Of a stretch of DNA of 61,040 bases, positions 44,366 through 52,976 are shown piece after piece; the first letter of the stretch is position 1; each line of letters starts with the position of its first letter. The translations under genes and the position numbers were made by a program. Below the pieces are notes generated by a model. That model saw only the letters and a program-made list of their open reading frames with translations, was not told the DNA's origin and ran no database searches. This stretch comes from CAYQZD01 sp964421875 (lineage in GTDB: Bacteria; Electryoneota; Tariuqbacteria; Tariuqbacterales; Tariuqbacteraceae), in contig CAYQZD010000006.1 of the NCBI GenBank assembly GCA_964421875.1, positions 1 through 61,040 of the forward strand, in the 5' to 3' direction.

Positions 44366-46054
44366 ATGAAGTTTTCACCCGATAACGAGGAAAATCCTCA
44401 CGCCCGGCTTAACCACAGCGCCGCTAAACGTCCCAATCTGCGCTGGCGGATAATAACGGTGCTGCTGGCCGTCTCTATTCTGCCGTTGCTGCTGATGGGG
44501 GTAGGAGCATGGTTTGTGTTCGGAAGAATCCTGGAGGAGAAATCCCTGGAACTGCAGCGAACAGTAGTAGAAAGCCACGCCGGAGCCATCGAAACCTATC
44601 TCGCTGACAGAATAAAATCATTGCGGCTGTTCGCGGAAACTCAAGGTCTGGAGGAGCTTACTCAAGCGCAGTATCTGTCCGGACTTTTCGATTGTTTGAA
44701 CCGAACCAGCAATAACGGATTCATCGACATCGGAGTTATCGACTCCGAAGGGAATCATCTTGCCTATGTTGGCCCGTATGACCTGCTGGATAAAAACTAT
44801 CGGGACGCCGAATGGTTCAAAGAAGTCGAAATCCAGGGAAGGTACATCAGCGATGTATTCCTCGGTTTCAGGAATGTGCCGCACTGCGTCATTGCGGTGA
44901 AAAGCGGCAACGGGTCGAAGCCTTGGTTCCTGCGGGCAACGATCAACAGCGACCAGATGGACGCTTTCGTCAGCGCCGGGATGCTGGGAGAAACCGGCGA
45001 CGCCTATATCGTAAACCGTGCAGGCCTATATCAGACTACGCCGCGGGACGGTTCATTGCTGGAGCAATCCCCTTTTAAAAATCCGGCGTATTTCAAAGGG
45101 GTGCAGAACAGAAAAGAGATGATGAACGGTTCGCTGAAGATTCAAGTCACCACCTGGCTTAACCAAAACAACTGGCTGCTGGTGGCGCAGCAGGACGCTT
45201 GGGAAATCCGCGCCCCGGTGAACCGCGCTGTCGCTTCCGGGGCGGTGATTGTGGTTTTGGCTATGGGAGTGATAGTCATTACAACCTATCTGGCAACGCG
45301 GCATCTAACGCGGCAAATCGACCGCGCCAACGCGCGCCGGGAGGAGATGTTCCACGCCTTTATGCGTTCAGCTAAACTCGCCTCCATCGGCGAACTTGCC
45401 ACAGGACTCGCCCATGAAATTAACAATCCTCTGGCGATTATCAGCGCCGACCAGACAAATATTTCCGACATTATCGCCGGGGACGGAGTTCAACTTCCTG
45501 AGCGGGAGGAGCTGGCTCTATCGCTTAACCGAATTAAACGCCAGGTGGCGCGCTGCAAAAGCATCACCACTAAGATGCTGCAATTTGGACGGAAGCGCGA
45601 AACCGAATTGGAACCGACCGACATCGCCGCGCATCTGGGGGAGATTGTCGCAATGTTGAAACGCCAGGCGGAGGTGCGGAACGCGGAGCTGAATCTGCAA
45701 ATCGAGGAAGATTTACCCCCCGCGATGGTGGATCCTGTGGAATTGGAGCAGGTGATAGTCAACCTTATACAGAATTCACTGCACGCGCTTCCCCAGGGCG
45801 GCGCCATTGATATCTCCTGTCGGGTGGAAGGCAATGAACTTGTTATAGAAAACCGTGACAACGGTAAAGGAATTCCTCCGAAAGCGATGGAGCGTATATT
45901 CGAACCGTTTTTCACTACAAAGCCCGTGGGCGAAGGCACCGGATTGGGATTGTCGGTAGTCTATGGTATCGTCCAGTCCTGGAATGGGCAAATCAGAATT
46001 GACAGCGAACCCGGTAAAGGAACTGTCGTGCGAATTAGTATTCCTCTGCAGTAA
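44366..46054 (+). CDS. Membrane sensor histidine kinase with Cache-like periplasmic domain
   Basis: A 562-residue kinase. Two membrane helices (about residues 30-52 and 290-310) enclose a periplasmic domain of about 240 residues resembling dCache sensors. The catalytic part has the phosphoacceptor box LATGLAHEINNPLA near residue 350, the N box VNLIQNSLHALP near 465 and a G box DNGKGIPPK, F box FEPFFTTKP and GTGLGLSVV near 530. It signals to the double-receiver protein encoded just downstream. The sigma-54 promoter upstream links it to the adjacent activator. Confidence 0.93.
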   Translation: MKFSPDNEENPHARLNHSAAKRPNLRWRIITVLLAVSILPLLLMGVGAWFVFGRILEEKSLELQRTVVESHAGAIETYLADRIKSLRLFAETQGLEELTQAQYLSGLFDCLNRTSNNGFIDIGVIDSEGNHLAYVGPYDLLDKNYRDAEWFKEVEIQGRYISDVFLGFRNVPHCVIAVKSGNGSKPWFLRATINSDQMDAFVSAGMLGETGDAYIVNRAGLYQTTPRDGSLLEQSPFKNPAYFKGVQNRKEMMNGSLKIQVTTWLNQNNWLLVAQQDAWEIRAPVNRAVASGAVIVVLAMGVIVITTYLATRHLTRQIDRANARREEMFHAFMRSAKLASIGELATGLAHEINNPLAIISADQTNISDIIAGDGVQLPEREELALSLNRIKRQVARCKSITTKMLQFGRKRETELEPTDIAAHLGEIVAMLKRQAEVRNAELNLQIEEDLPPAMVDPVELEQVIVNLIQNSLHALPQGGAIDISCRVEGNELVIENRDNGKGIPPKAMERIFEPFFTTKPVGEGTGLGLSVVYGIVQSWNGQIRIDSEPGKGTVVRISIPLQ

Positions 46055-46088
46055 CAGAAAATAATATAAACACGGAAGAGGCCTGTTT

Positions 46089-46946
46089 ATGAAAGAAAAC
46101 GTGGCAACAATCAGACTGCTCCTGGTCGATGACGAAAGAGAATTTCTCGCCTCAGCGGCGAAAGCCCTTCAACGCCGCGGTCTCGAAGTTACCACCGCCG
46201 CCGACGGGAAAACGGCGCTGGAACTGGCACAGGAACAAGAATTCGATGCCGCGGTGGTGGATATGAAGATGCCGGGTATCGACGGTGTAGAGGTTTTCCG
46301 GAGGATTAAAAGAATGCGGCCCCGGCTGCCGGTGATGATACTAACAGGACACGGTTCCATACCGCAGGCCTTCGAAATGTCTCGAGAAGGCGTTTTCGAC
46401 TATATCCCCAAACCCTGCGAAATTAGCGAGTTGGTGAAAAAAATTAACTTTGCGGTAAAATCGAGCGAGGAGAATGCGGAGGGAGAATCGGCCTCCCCGT
46501 CCGCGCCGCTCGATATTGATATTAAAGTCTTGCTGGTGGACGATGAAGAGGAACTCCTGATGTCGTTGACTCCGGTTTTAGAACGGCGGCGTATGGAGGT
46601 CATTGCCGCCAGCAGCGGGGAAGAAGCGATGGGTATTCTGCGGGAAAAGCCCGTAGATGTGGTGGTTCTCGATGTCAAAATGCCCGGAATCGACGGTATC
46701 GAGACTTTGAAGCGTATCAGAAGGCGCTATGAAAACCTTGAAGTGATTCTGCTTACCGGTCATCCCAATGTGGGCAACGCCCTGGAAGGAGTGAAACTGG
46801 GGGCGAGGGACTATCTGGTTAAACCGCCGGACGTGGCGTCACTCACTGAGAAAATCCGGGAAGCGTACCATTTCCTTCAAGAAAAGCTGGAAAAACAGCG
46901 GGAAGAGACTGTCCGCGATGTCTTAGGACAGTATCCAAGTGACTGA
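46089..46946 (+). CDS. Response regulator with two receiver domains
   Basis: A 285-residue cytoplasmic protein with two complete receiver domains in tandem. The first spans about residues 8-120 (LLVDDERE, phosphoacceptor in VVDMKMPGIDG, T in LTGHG, K in YIPKP). The second spans about 142-260 (LLVDDEEE, VLDVKMPGIDG, LTGHP, LVKPP). No output domain follows. It lies 34 bp after the kinase and has a GAAGAGG ribosome-binding site. It may act as a phosphate relay or sink between the kinase and other outputs. Confidence 0.92.
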   Translation: MKENVATIRLLLVDDEREFLASAAKALQRRGLEVTTAADGKTALELAQEQEFDAAVVDMKMPGIDGVEVFRRIKRMRPRLPVMILTGHGSIPQAFEMSREGVFDYIPKPCEISELVKKINFAVKSSEENAEGESASPSAPLDIDIKVLLVDDEEELLMSLTPVLERRRMEVIAASSGEEAMGILREKPVDVVVLDVKMPGIDGIETLKRIRRRYENLEVILLTGHPNVGNALEGVKLGARDYLVKPPDVASLTEKIREAYHFLQEKLEKQREETVRDVLGQYPSD

Positions 46947-47003
46947 TGGTCGATTTCGTCCAATACCGTACAATGCGAAATTCTGATATCCCAAGAGGCC
47001 TGA

Positions 47004-48851
47004 ATGAGTAAAAAATCTATGGCGAAGGCTTCAGCCTACGATAAATATATCAATTACCGGCGATTTTCCCTGGCGGTGGCGTTGTTCCTCATTATTCTAT
47101 TCCTCCCTATACCGCGTAGTATGCTCGATGTGGCGGTGGAGTATTCTCTAGGCGAGAGTTATGTGTTGGATTTTTACACTCGGGAATTGTTCGATAAATC
47201 TCTTGACGATGCGGAACAGTGGCAGGCTTTGACCGCCCGAATCCTGGAAAAATGTATGCTTCAGGGAGTGACCGCCAAACCGACGGCGTTGCGGCGGGGA
47301 CTGAAACAGGTCAAATCGCTAGGAATAGACGCAGCTCCGGCGCAATTCCAACGATACCGGCAATTCGTTTCGGAGCTGGACCCTGAGTATTTTCAGCGTT
47401 TGATGCTGGAGGCGCGGGCTCTCCGCTACGAAAAGCTCACCTATTCCGGGCTCTCCGAGGAACAGCAAGCCAGCGCCGACCGCGCGGCGCGGCATATCAA
47501 GGTCTGCATTGCGATGGTGGCTTTCGTGGTCTTATGCTTCATCACCGAAGCTATGCCCCTGCCGGGTGTGGCTTTCTGCATCGGGATGATTCTCGTCTTC
47601 TCCGGAATCGTCAGCCGCAAGGAAGTGGCGCAGTTGTTCTGGAGCGATGCGGTTTGGTTCATAATGGGCAGTTTGATGTTCGCCGCCGCCTTTGTCAAAA
47701 CCGGAGTGGATAAGCGCATCTGTCTGCTGATTTTCCGCAAGCTGGCGAAACCCAGCGTCCCGGTCATCACCCTGATTCTTATCATAGTTATCGCGCCCTC
47801 CGCCGCCTTCATCTCCGACCACGCATTGGCTGCGATATTTTTGCCTATCGCGATGATTCTCTACAGCAACAGCCTCTCCGCGAAAACACCTCAGGACCAC
47901 GAGCTGGCGAAGATGCTGATGATAACCATCGCTATGGCTTGTAATATCGGAGGATTCGGCTCGCCTTCAGGGGGCGCCAGGAATGTGATTCTAATGACAT
48001 ATTTGGAGGATATGTTCGGTATAACTATGGGTTACGGGCAATGGATTATATACGCTTTTCCCTTTGTTATAATTATGGCGCCGATTCTCTGGTTGTTGGT
48101 GAACTGGCGTTTCAAACCTAAAATCGGCGACCTTCGCCCGGCTCTGGAAACCTTGAAGGCTGACATCGGCAGGATGGGCGGCTGGAACCGAAATCAAGTA
48201 GTCGCTGTCATTATCTTTATTGTTATGCTATTCGGCTGGATAACGGAGAAAAACCTGTTGCACCAACTGCTGGGCATCCGTTTGGGAATTGGCGTGATTG
48301 CCGTCGCCGGAGCCCTGACATATCTGCTCACAGGAGTGGTCAACTGGCGCGATTATCAGGAGAAGGTCGATTGGGGGGTGGTCTGGCTCTATGCGGGCGC
48401 CATCATATTCGGCCGCATCTTGGACCAGACCGGCGCGGCATATTGGATGGCGCGTTCCATCGTGGATGTGCTCGCGGGAGTCGGGCTCGATTCCGGACTG
48501 GCGCTGTTAGGGGCAGGCAGCGCGGTTACAGCGGGATTGACCAACCTGATGGCTGACGGCCCCGCAGCGGCTTCGGTGGGACCAATTACTCTAAATATGG
48601 CGGCGGTATCCAATCCCGGAACCACATTGATACCCTTTATGGGATTGGCGACCGCCTGCGCCTCCTCCTTCGCCTACCTGCTGATAATCGGCACCCCTCC
48701 CAACGCCATTGTCTATTCCAGCGGCTATCTGGAAGCGAAGGATTTTCTCAGGGTGGGAATATTTACCTTAGTAATTGCATTTATCGTGCTTATATTGTTA
48801 AGTATATTCTATTGGCCCCTAATCGGGTTTGGGGGGTTGCCCTCGGCATAG
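47004..48851 (+). CDS. SLC13/DASS-family anion transporter with N-terminal insertion
   Basis: A 615-residue transporter. A first helix (residues 24-46) is followed by a hydrophilic stretch of about 115 residues, then a typical SLC13 core starting IAMVAFVVLCFITEAMPLP near 173. The two re-entrant motifs are represented by SDHALAAIFLPIAM near 272 and LMADGPAAASVGPITLN near 513, and the end has IIGTPPNAIVYSSGY. The family moves sulfate, di- and tricarboxylates with sodium. The long hydrophilic insert after helix 1 is unusual. It is nested between regulators, so its expression and possibly its activity are linked to that signalling. Confidence 0.87.
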   Translation: MSKKSMAKASAYDKYINYRRFSLAVALFLIILFLPIPRSMLDVAVEYSLGESYVLDFYTRELFDKSLDDAEQWQALTARILEKCMLQGVTAKPTALRRGLKQVKSLGIDAAPAQFQRYRQFVSELDPEYFQRLMLEARALRYEKLTYSGLSEEQQASADRAARHIKVCIAMVAFVVLCFITEAMPLPGVAFCIGMILVFSGIVSRKEVAQLFWSDAVWFIMGSLMFAAAFVKTGVDKRICLLIFRKLAKPSVPVITLILIIVIAPSAAFISDHALAAIFLPIAMILYSNSLSAKTPQDHELAKMLMITIAMACNIGGFGSPSGGARNVILMTYLEDMFGITMGYGQWIIYAFPFVIIMAPILWLLVNWRFKPKIGDLRPALETLKADIGRMGGWNRNQVVAVIIFIVMLFGWITEKNLLHQLLGIRLGIGVIAVAGALTYLLTGVVNWRDYQEKVDWGVVWLYAGAIIFGRILDQTGAAYWMARSIVDVLAGVGLDSGLALLGAGSAVTAGLTNLMADGPAAASVGPITLNMAAVSNPGTTLIPFMGLATACASSFAYLLIIGTPPNAIVYSSGYLEAKDFLRVGIFTLVIAFIVLILLSIFYWPLIGFGGLPSA

Positions 48852-48905
48852 CGATTGAGCCGAGAAATTTAACGTTGATTATTTTATTGAATATTGAGGT
48901 ACAAA

Positions 48906-49808
48906 ATGGAGAAAGACAGTAATCCCATCAAGCTTTTGCTGGTTGATGATGAGGCGGATTTTCGGGAAGCGACGGCCTCAGCTTTAATGCGCAGGGGATT
49001 TATAGTCAGAGACGCCTCCAGCGGCGCGGAGGCGTTGAAACTGATACCTAAAGGGAAGTACGATATTGTGGTGCTGGATTTGAGGATGCCGGGGATGGAT
49101 GGAATCGAAACTTTGGGAAAAATCCGCGAAATCGAGGAGAAACTGCCGGTAATAATCCTCACCGGTCACGGCCGGTTCCAGGACGCGGTCGCTGGAATCA
49201 ACCTTGAGATTGTCGATTTTCTGCAAAAACCGGTGGATATTGAAGAGTTGGAGCATTGCATCCACAAGTTCTTCACCGGCGAAGTTAAAAAGTCTCTTCG
49301 GGAGAGGACTATCGCCGAATTGATGGTTCCAGCCTCGGTTTATCCCAAGTTGTATGTTGACCAGCCGGTCAAGGAGGCGTTGTCCAGACTGATGGCGGTA
49401 TTCTTTCCTACGGGGCTGGATAACGCTCAGGTGCCGGTGGTGAGGTCGGCGATTGTCTATACTAAGGATGAGGCTTTTCTGGGGATTATAAGGTTTCCCG
49501 ACTTGATGAAACTGGTAATGCCTCCTTTTCTGGGGGAATCGCCTTACAGCTCCTATTATACGGGAATGTTTCTGGCGCAATGCAAGATGATTGGACAGCG
49601 GAGTATATGGGAACTTTTGAACAAACAAGCCTTCATCGACATCAATGCGCCTTTAATGGAAGCGGTGCATCTGATGATAGAGCACAGTCTTATCAACCTG
49701 CCGGTGTTGAATGAAGGGAAGCTGATGGGAGTCTTGCGGGAGCGGGACATCATCTTGGAAATTGCCAAGAACATTGGGGTCGAGGACGTCTATTCCGATG
49801 ATGTCTAA
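48906..49808 (+). CDS. Receiver-CBS domain protein
   Basis: A 300-residue protein from the ATG at 48906 (a TTG at 48894 is in frame). Residues 8-120 form a receiver domain: LLVDDEAD, phosphoacceptor in VLDLRMPGMDG, LTGHGR and LQKPVD. The C-terminal half holds two CBS motifs, ending in FIDINAPLMEAVHLMIEHSLINLPVLNE-like text and GVLRERDII. CBS pairs bind adenosyl nucleotides. The fusion implies that phosphorylation and nucleotide state are read together, possibly to gate the transporter upstream. Confidence 0.88.
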   Translation: MEKDSNPIKLLLVDDEADFREATASALMRRGFIVRDASSGAEALKLIPKGKYDIVVLDLRMPGMDGIETLGKIREIEEKLPVIILTGHGRFQDAVAGINLEIVDFLQKPVDIEELEHCIHKFFTGEVKKSLRERTIAELMVPASVYPKLYVDQPVKEALSRLMAVFFPTGLDNAQVPVVRSAIVYTKDEAFLGIIRFPDLMKLVMPPFLGESPYSSYYTGMFLAQCKMIGQRSIWELLNKQAFIDINAPLMEAVHLMIEHSLINLPVLNEGKLMGVLRERDIILEIAKNIGVEDVYSDDV

Positions 49809-49835
49809 TAGGATAGAGTAGAGCTTCATGGATAA

Positions 49836-49873
49836 TCGCTTAAGCGACCTTGCGCACCGAAGTATGAAAATGT
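49836..49873. repeat. Dispersed MKIIGSR-type repeat, partial copy 3
   Basis: Contains GCGACCTTGCGCACCGAAG and ATGAAAAT in the same order as the copy at 25320-25347, then diverges. Confidence 0.45.
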
Positions 49874-50001
49874 TGCTCTTTACTTGTTACTGGTTTTTTA
49901 AACCACAGGTTACACAGATTGCACATTAAGATGCCTCGCGAGGATGCGTCAAAGTTATTTTGAGATTAAACCACATCAACCAAAATAAAGATGTTGGCTG
50001 T

Positions 50002-50559
50002 ATGAAAACAAAACGAGTTAAAGACTTATCGTTGCCGTTGAGCGAATATCCGGTGGTAGGTTTGGACTCGACCCTGAAAGAGGCTCTGGAAACGCTACGA
50101 CGTTTGCGGTCTGAAATGACCAACCGGCTTCACCGCCCCCGCGCGGTGCTGGTGGCAGACCAAAACGGGGAGATTACGGGGCAGGTGGGGCATCTCGATT
50201 TCCTGAAAGCGCTGGAGCCGAAGTACAGTATGTTCGGCGATCTTGGTAGTCTGGCTCGAGCGGGAATCAGCGAGGATTTCATCGCCTCGGTGATGGACAA
50301 TTTCAGTATAATGAGGGGGAGTCTCGACTTCATCTGCAGCCGCGCGATGGATCTAAGAGTGAGTCAGGTGATGCGTTCGGTATCGGAAAGCATCGATGAA
50401 AACGCGCTGCTTACAGAAGCGATTCACAAGCTGGTAATGTGGCAGAGTATGAGGATTTTAGTCACTAAAGAGGGAAGAGTAGCGGGAGTATTGAGGCTTT
50501 CCGATGTATTTAATGAAGTTTCGGATTATCTTATAGAAAAGATGGGAAATACCTCCTGA
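50002..50559 (+). CDS. CBS-domain protein
   Basis: About 185 residues from the ATG at 50002; the frame is open from 49960 with a TTG. Two CBS units are seen: residues 5-75 (LSLPLSEYPVVGLDSTLKEA) and 118-178 (QVMRSVSESIDENALLTEA, ending GRVAGVLRLSDV). The protein lies 190 bp after the receiver-CBS gene and is probably a companion regulator of the transporter. No transport or catalytic domain is attached. Confidence 0.83.
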   Translation: MKTKRVKDLSLPLSEYPVVGLDSTLKEALETLRRLRSEMTNRLHRPRAVLVADQNGEITGQVGHLDFLKALEPKYSMFGDLGSLARAGISEDFIASVMDNFSIMRGSLDFICSRAMDLRVSQVMRSVSESIDENALLTEAIHKLVMWQSMRILVTKEGRVAGVLRLSDVFNEVSDYLIEKMGNTS

Positions 50560-50582
50560 AATATTCTAAACCGGTAGCCTAT

Positions 50583-51215
50583 TCAGCCCATATTATTTTT
50601 ATCGGACAGCTTTCTCTTTATCGCTTTAATCGCCTTTTCCACCGCCAATCCCCGGTGGGATATCCGGTTTTTCCGCTCTAAGGGCATCTCCGCGAAAGTT
50701 AAACCAAATCCCGGAATTAGGAAAACCGGGTCGTAACCAAAGCCCGCTTCTCCTCTCTCCTCCGAGGTGATTGCTCCGTCACACCTCCCTTCGACCAGTT
50801 CAAAACCATCCTCATCGTATATCACCACCACAGTGCGGAAAGCTGCGCCGCGTTTTTCCGGGGGAATCCCTTTCATCTCATGCAGCAGTTTCCGCCGGTT
50901 GTCGGCGTAACTGGCTTTTTCTCCGGCGTAGCGGCTGGAATAGACTCCCGGCGCTCCCTGCAAAGCTTCCACCTCCAGCCCGGTATCATCGGCGATGGTA
51001 GTCAACCCGGTGGCTCCAAATCCGGCGTAGGCTTTCTTCAGGGCGTTCTCCTCGATAGTCGCGCCATCCTCCACCACATCGGGGATTTCCGGGAAGTCGA
51101 GCAGGCTCATTATCCGCAGTCCAAGTCCTTGAAGTTTCTCCGATATTTCGCGGACTTTATCCCGGTTCCGGGTGGCAATCAGCAGAGTTTTCTCTGTCGG
51201 TGTCTTTGTGTCCAT
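50583..51215 (-). CDS. rdgB: XTP/dITP diphosphatase (non-canonical purine NTP pyrophosphatase)
   Basis: A 210-residue RdgB/HAM1 enzyme. It cleaves ITP, dITP and XTP to monophosphates and so keeps them out of DNA and RNA. Signatures are TLLIATRNRDKVREI at residue 9, VVEDGATIEENALKKA near 46, ADDTGLEVEALQGAPGVYS near 75 and GEAGFGYDPVF near 154, with the late ISHRGLAVEKAI. It is separated by 3 bp from the EutN-like gene upstream. Confidence 0.95.
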   Translation of the reverse strand: MDTKTPTEKTLLIATRNRDKVREISEKLQGLGLRIMSLLDFPEIPDVVEDGATIEENALKKAYAGFGATGLTTIADDTGLEVEALQGAPGVYSSRYAGEKASYADNRRKLLHEMKGIPPEKRGAAFRTVVVIYDEDGFELVEGRCDGAITSEERGEAGFGYDPVFLIPGFGLTFAEMPLERKNRISHRGLAVEKAIKAIKRKLSDKNNMG

Positions 51216-51218
51216 AGT

Positions 51219-51497
51219 TTATTTTGAGGTTCCACCCAAATCGACCCGGTCCACTATCCCCACAATACTGCAATCGGTGGGAGTCAGCCTTTTCTCCAGC
51301 GGAAGTGTGGCTTCGCGGGCGGTGATGTAGTACACGTACTCCCCCTGCCCTGCGCCCACCGTATCCACCGCCACAATCGGACCGCCGACCTTTGAGAGGT
51401 CGCTGTCCAGCGGCTGGATTATCTGCAGTTTTTTCCCTTCGAGGTTATCGTTTTTTCGGGTGGCCCAGATGGTGCCGATGACTTTAGCTAAGTTCAT
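51219..51497 (-). CDS. EutN/CcmL-family microcompartment vertex protein
   Basis: A 92-residue protein matching EutN/CcmL along its length: AKVIGTIWATRKNDNLEGKK at the start, VAVDTVGAGQGEYVYYITA in the middle and DCSIVGIVDRVD near the end. These proteins make the pentamers at the corners of bacterial microcompartments. No shell hexamer (BMC domain) or cargo enzyme gene is adjacent, so the role here is unclear. It is 3 bp from rdgB and is likely co-transcribed with it. Confidence 0.87.
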   Translation of the reverse strand: MNLAKVIGTIWATRKNDNLEGKKLQIIQPLDSDLSKVGGPIVAVDTVGAGQGEYVYYITAREATLPLEKRLTPTDCSIVGIVDRVDLGGTSK

Positions 51498-51534
51498 GTT
51501 TTAATAAACCACAGATTTCACAGATTACGCAGAT

Positions 51535-51921
51535 TCAAAATACAAATCTTTTGTATTCCAATCTGGTGGCTCCGAAATTCAATAATAAACCCGTTTTTAA
51601 TTCTGATGCTTTGAGATAATTCAGTATTTGAGCCTTTTCGATGTCCCCAAGCCGTTTAATAGCTTTAATCTCAAGGATTATATTATTATTGCAAATAAAA
51701 TCAGCTTTATACAGTGTTCTAAGTGTTATATCCTTATACCTAACAGGCAATTCAACTTCACTCTGATATGGGATTTTTCTTCGATCAAACTCAAGAGCCA
51801 ACGCTTCACAATATACTTTTTCCAAGAAACCACAGCCGAGTTGACGGTGCACTTCAAACGTAGCCCCGATTATCGCATAAGTCCTGGGGGCTTTTTCATA
51901 TATCTGTGTTTTCTGTGTCAT
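51535..51921 (-). CDS. GxxExxY family protein
   Basis: A 128-residue protein of the GxxExxY family. The naming motif is seen as GCGFLEKVY near residue 30, and the characteristic FEVHRQLG precedes it. A second block is ADFICNNNIILEIKAIKRL, a pattern similar to small nuclease folds. The family has no proven function. It is a common short gene in anaerobic bacterial genomes, often near mobile or repeated DNA. Confidence 0.85.
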   Translation of the reverse strand: MTQKTQIYEKAPRTYAIIGATFEVHRQLGCGFLEKVYCEALALEFDRRKIPYQSEVELPVRYKDITLRTLYKADFICNNNIILEIKAIKRLGDIEKAQILNYLKASELKTGLLLNFGATRLEYKRFVF

Positions 51922-51936
51922 CTGTGGTTTTATTCA

Positions 51937-52329
51937 CTACCCCCTTACATCGATCCACACCTTCCTATTCCGGGGTCCGTCGAATTCGCAGAAGAACACC
52001 GACTGCCAGGTCCCCAGTATCGGCCTCCCCCCCGATACTATCAGATTCACCGAACTCCCCACCAGCGAAGCCTTGATGTGGGCGTCGGCGTTCCCTTCCA
52101 AATGAGCGTAACCGTCATTATAGGGGATAACCTTCTTCAGCTCCTTGATAATATCGGCGCGGACCGCCGGGTCGGCGTTTTCATTGATGGTCACTCCGGC
52201 GGTGGTGTGCGGAACGAACACTATGCAAATCCCCTCGCGGACGCCGCTTTCGCTAATCGCTGTCGCTACTTCGCGGTCGATGTTCACCATCGTTTCGCGG
52301 CTGGAGGTTCTTACGCTGAATTCTTTCAT
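51937..52329 (-). CDS. YjbQ family protein (secondary thiamine-phosphate synthase)
   Basis: A 130-residue enzyme of the UPF0047/YjbQ family. The typical motifs are GICIVFVPHTTAGVTINE near residue 33, EGNADAHIKASLVG near 78 and VSGGRPILGTWQSVFFCEFD near 99. Members show a weak thiamine-phosphate synthase activity; their true role is not settled. It lies 15 bp upstream of the GxxExxY gene. Confidence 0.9.
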   Translation of the reverse strand: MKEFSVRTSSRETMVNIDREVATAISESGVREGICIVFVPHTTAGVTINENADPAVRADIIKELKKVIPYNDGYAHLEGNADAHIKASLVGSSVNLIVSGGRPILGTWQSVFFCEFDGPRNRKVWIDVRG

Positions 52330-52385
52330 AATTGGTTACTCGTTACTCGTTACTCGTTGCTGGTTGCTGGTTACTCGATGCGCGT
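52330..52385. repeat. Short tandem array of GTTACTC / GTTGCTG units
   Basis: About seven 7-bp units of the type GTTACTC and GTTGCTG stand in a row upstream of the YjbQ gene on its 5' side. Confidence 0.7.
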
Positions 52386-52437
52386 TTGTATCCCCGGCGG
52401 AGTTTAAACATTGAACGCCGCGGGGAGAGTATAGCTG

Positions 52438-52911
52438 TTATAGTATTCCCTGTTTCCGCATCGTTTCGATTTGTTCCAGCAGGTTTTCTATCGACGGTGT
52501 TTCTCCTCTATCGCAGACTTTAGCGAAACGGACGATACCGCTTTTATCGATAATGAAGACTGCGCGCCTGGAGTTTCCCGCCGGTTCGTTCAGTCCGTAT
52601 TTCCGGGTGATTTCCCGCGAAAAATCCGACACCAGCGGAAATCCAAGGTTCAGCTTCCCCGCCCAAGCCCGGTGGGAATACACCGAATCCACACTTACTC
52701 CCGCTACTTGAAATCCCCCCTTCTCCAACGCTTTCAGTTCATTCTGAATCCCGGATAGAAGCATCGAACAACTGGGATTCCAATCGAAATCATAAAAGAC
52801 CAGCAGCACATTCCTGAGCCCCCGGTATGCTCTGAGGCGAAAACGGTTCTTGAATTGGTCCTCCCCTTCGAAATCGGGGGCGGTCTGCTCTATCTTCAAT
52901 CCGCATTGCAA
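52438..52911 (-). CDS. Peroxiredoxin of the AhpC/TSA type
   Basis: A 157-residue redoxin. The N-terminal TAPDFEGEDQFKNRFRL and strand VLLVFYDFDWNPSC place the peroxidatic Cys near residue 48; the middle has VAGVSVDSVYSHRAWAGKL and FPLVSDFSREI. A later Cys near 131 could resolve. It has TTG as predicted start, so the N-terminus is not certain. It removes peroxides using thiols. This redoxin has an ordinary Cys, unlike the UGA-containing ones at 18-19.8 kb. Confidence 0.88.
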   Translation of the reverse strand: MQCGLKIEQTAPDFEGEDQFKNRFRLRAYRGLRNVLLVFYDFDWNPSCSMLLSGIQNELKALEKGGFQVAGVSVDSVYSHRAWAGKLNLGFPLVSDFSREITRKYGLNEPAGNSRRAVFIIDKSGIVRFAKVCDRGETPSIENLLEQIETMRKQGIL

Positions 52912-52976
52912 CGTGTTTAGCTCACTAACAAAATGAGGCGGTTTTCATTGCGGAATTATAGGTTTGTCGAACGCGT

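Noticed and set aside
52330..52385. Possible CRISPR array
   Set aside because: The 7-bp units have no spacers. No CRISPR repeat-spacer structure or cas gene is present in the window.
51628..52407. 259-codon plus-strand frame
   Set aside because: It is antisense to the GxxExxY and YjbQ genes, both recognised families.
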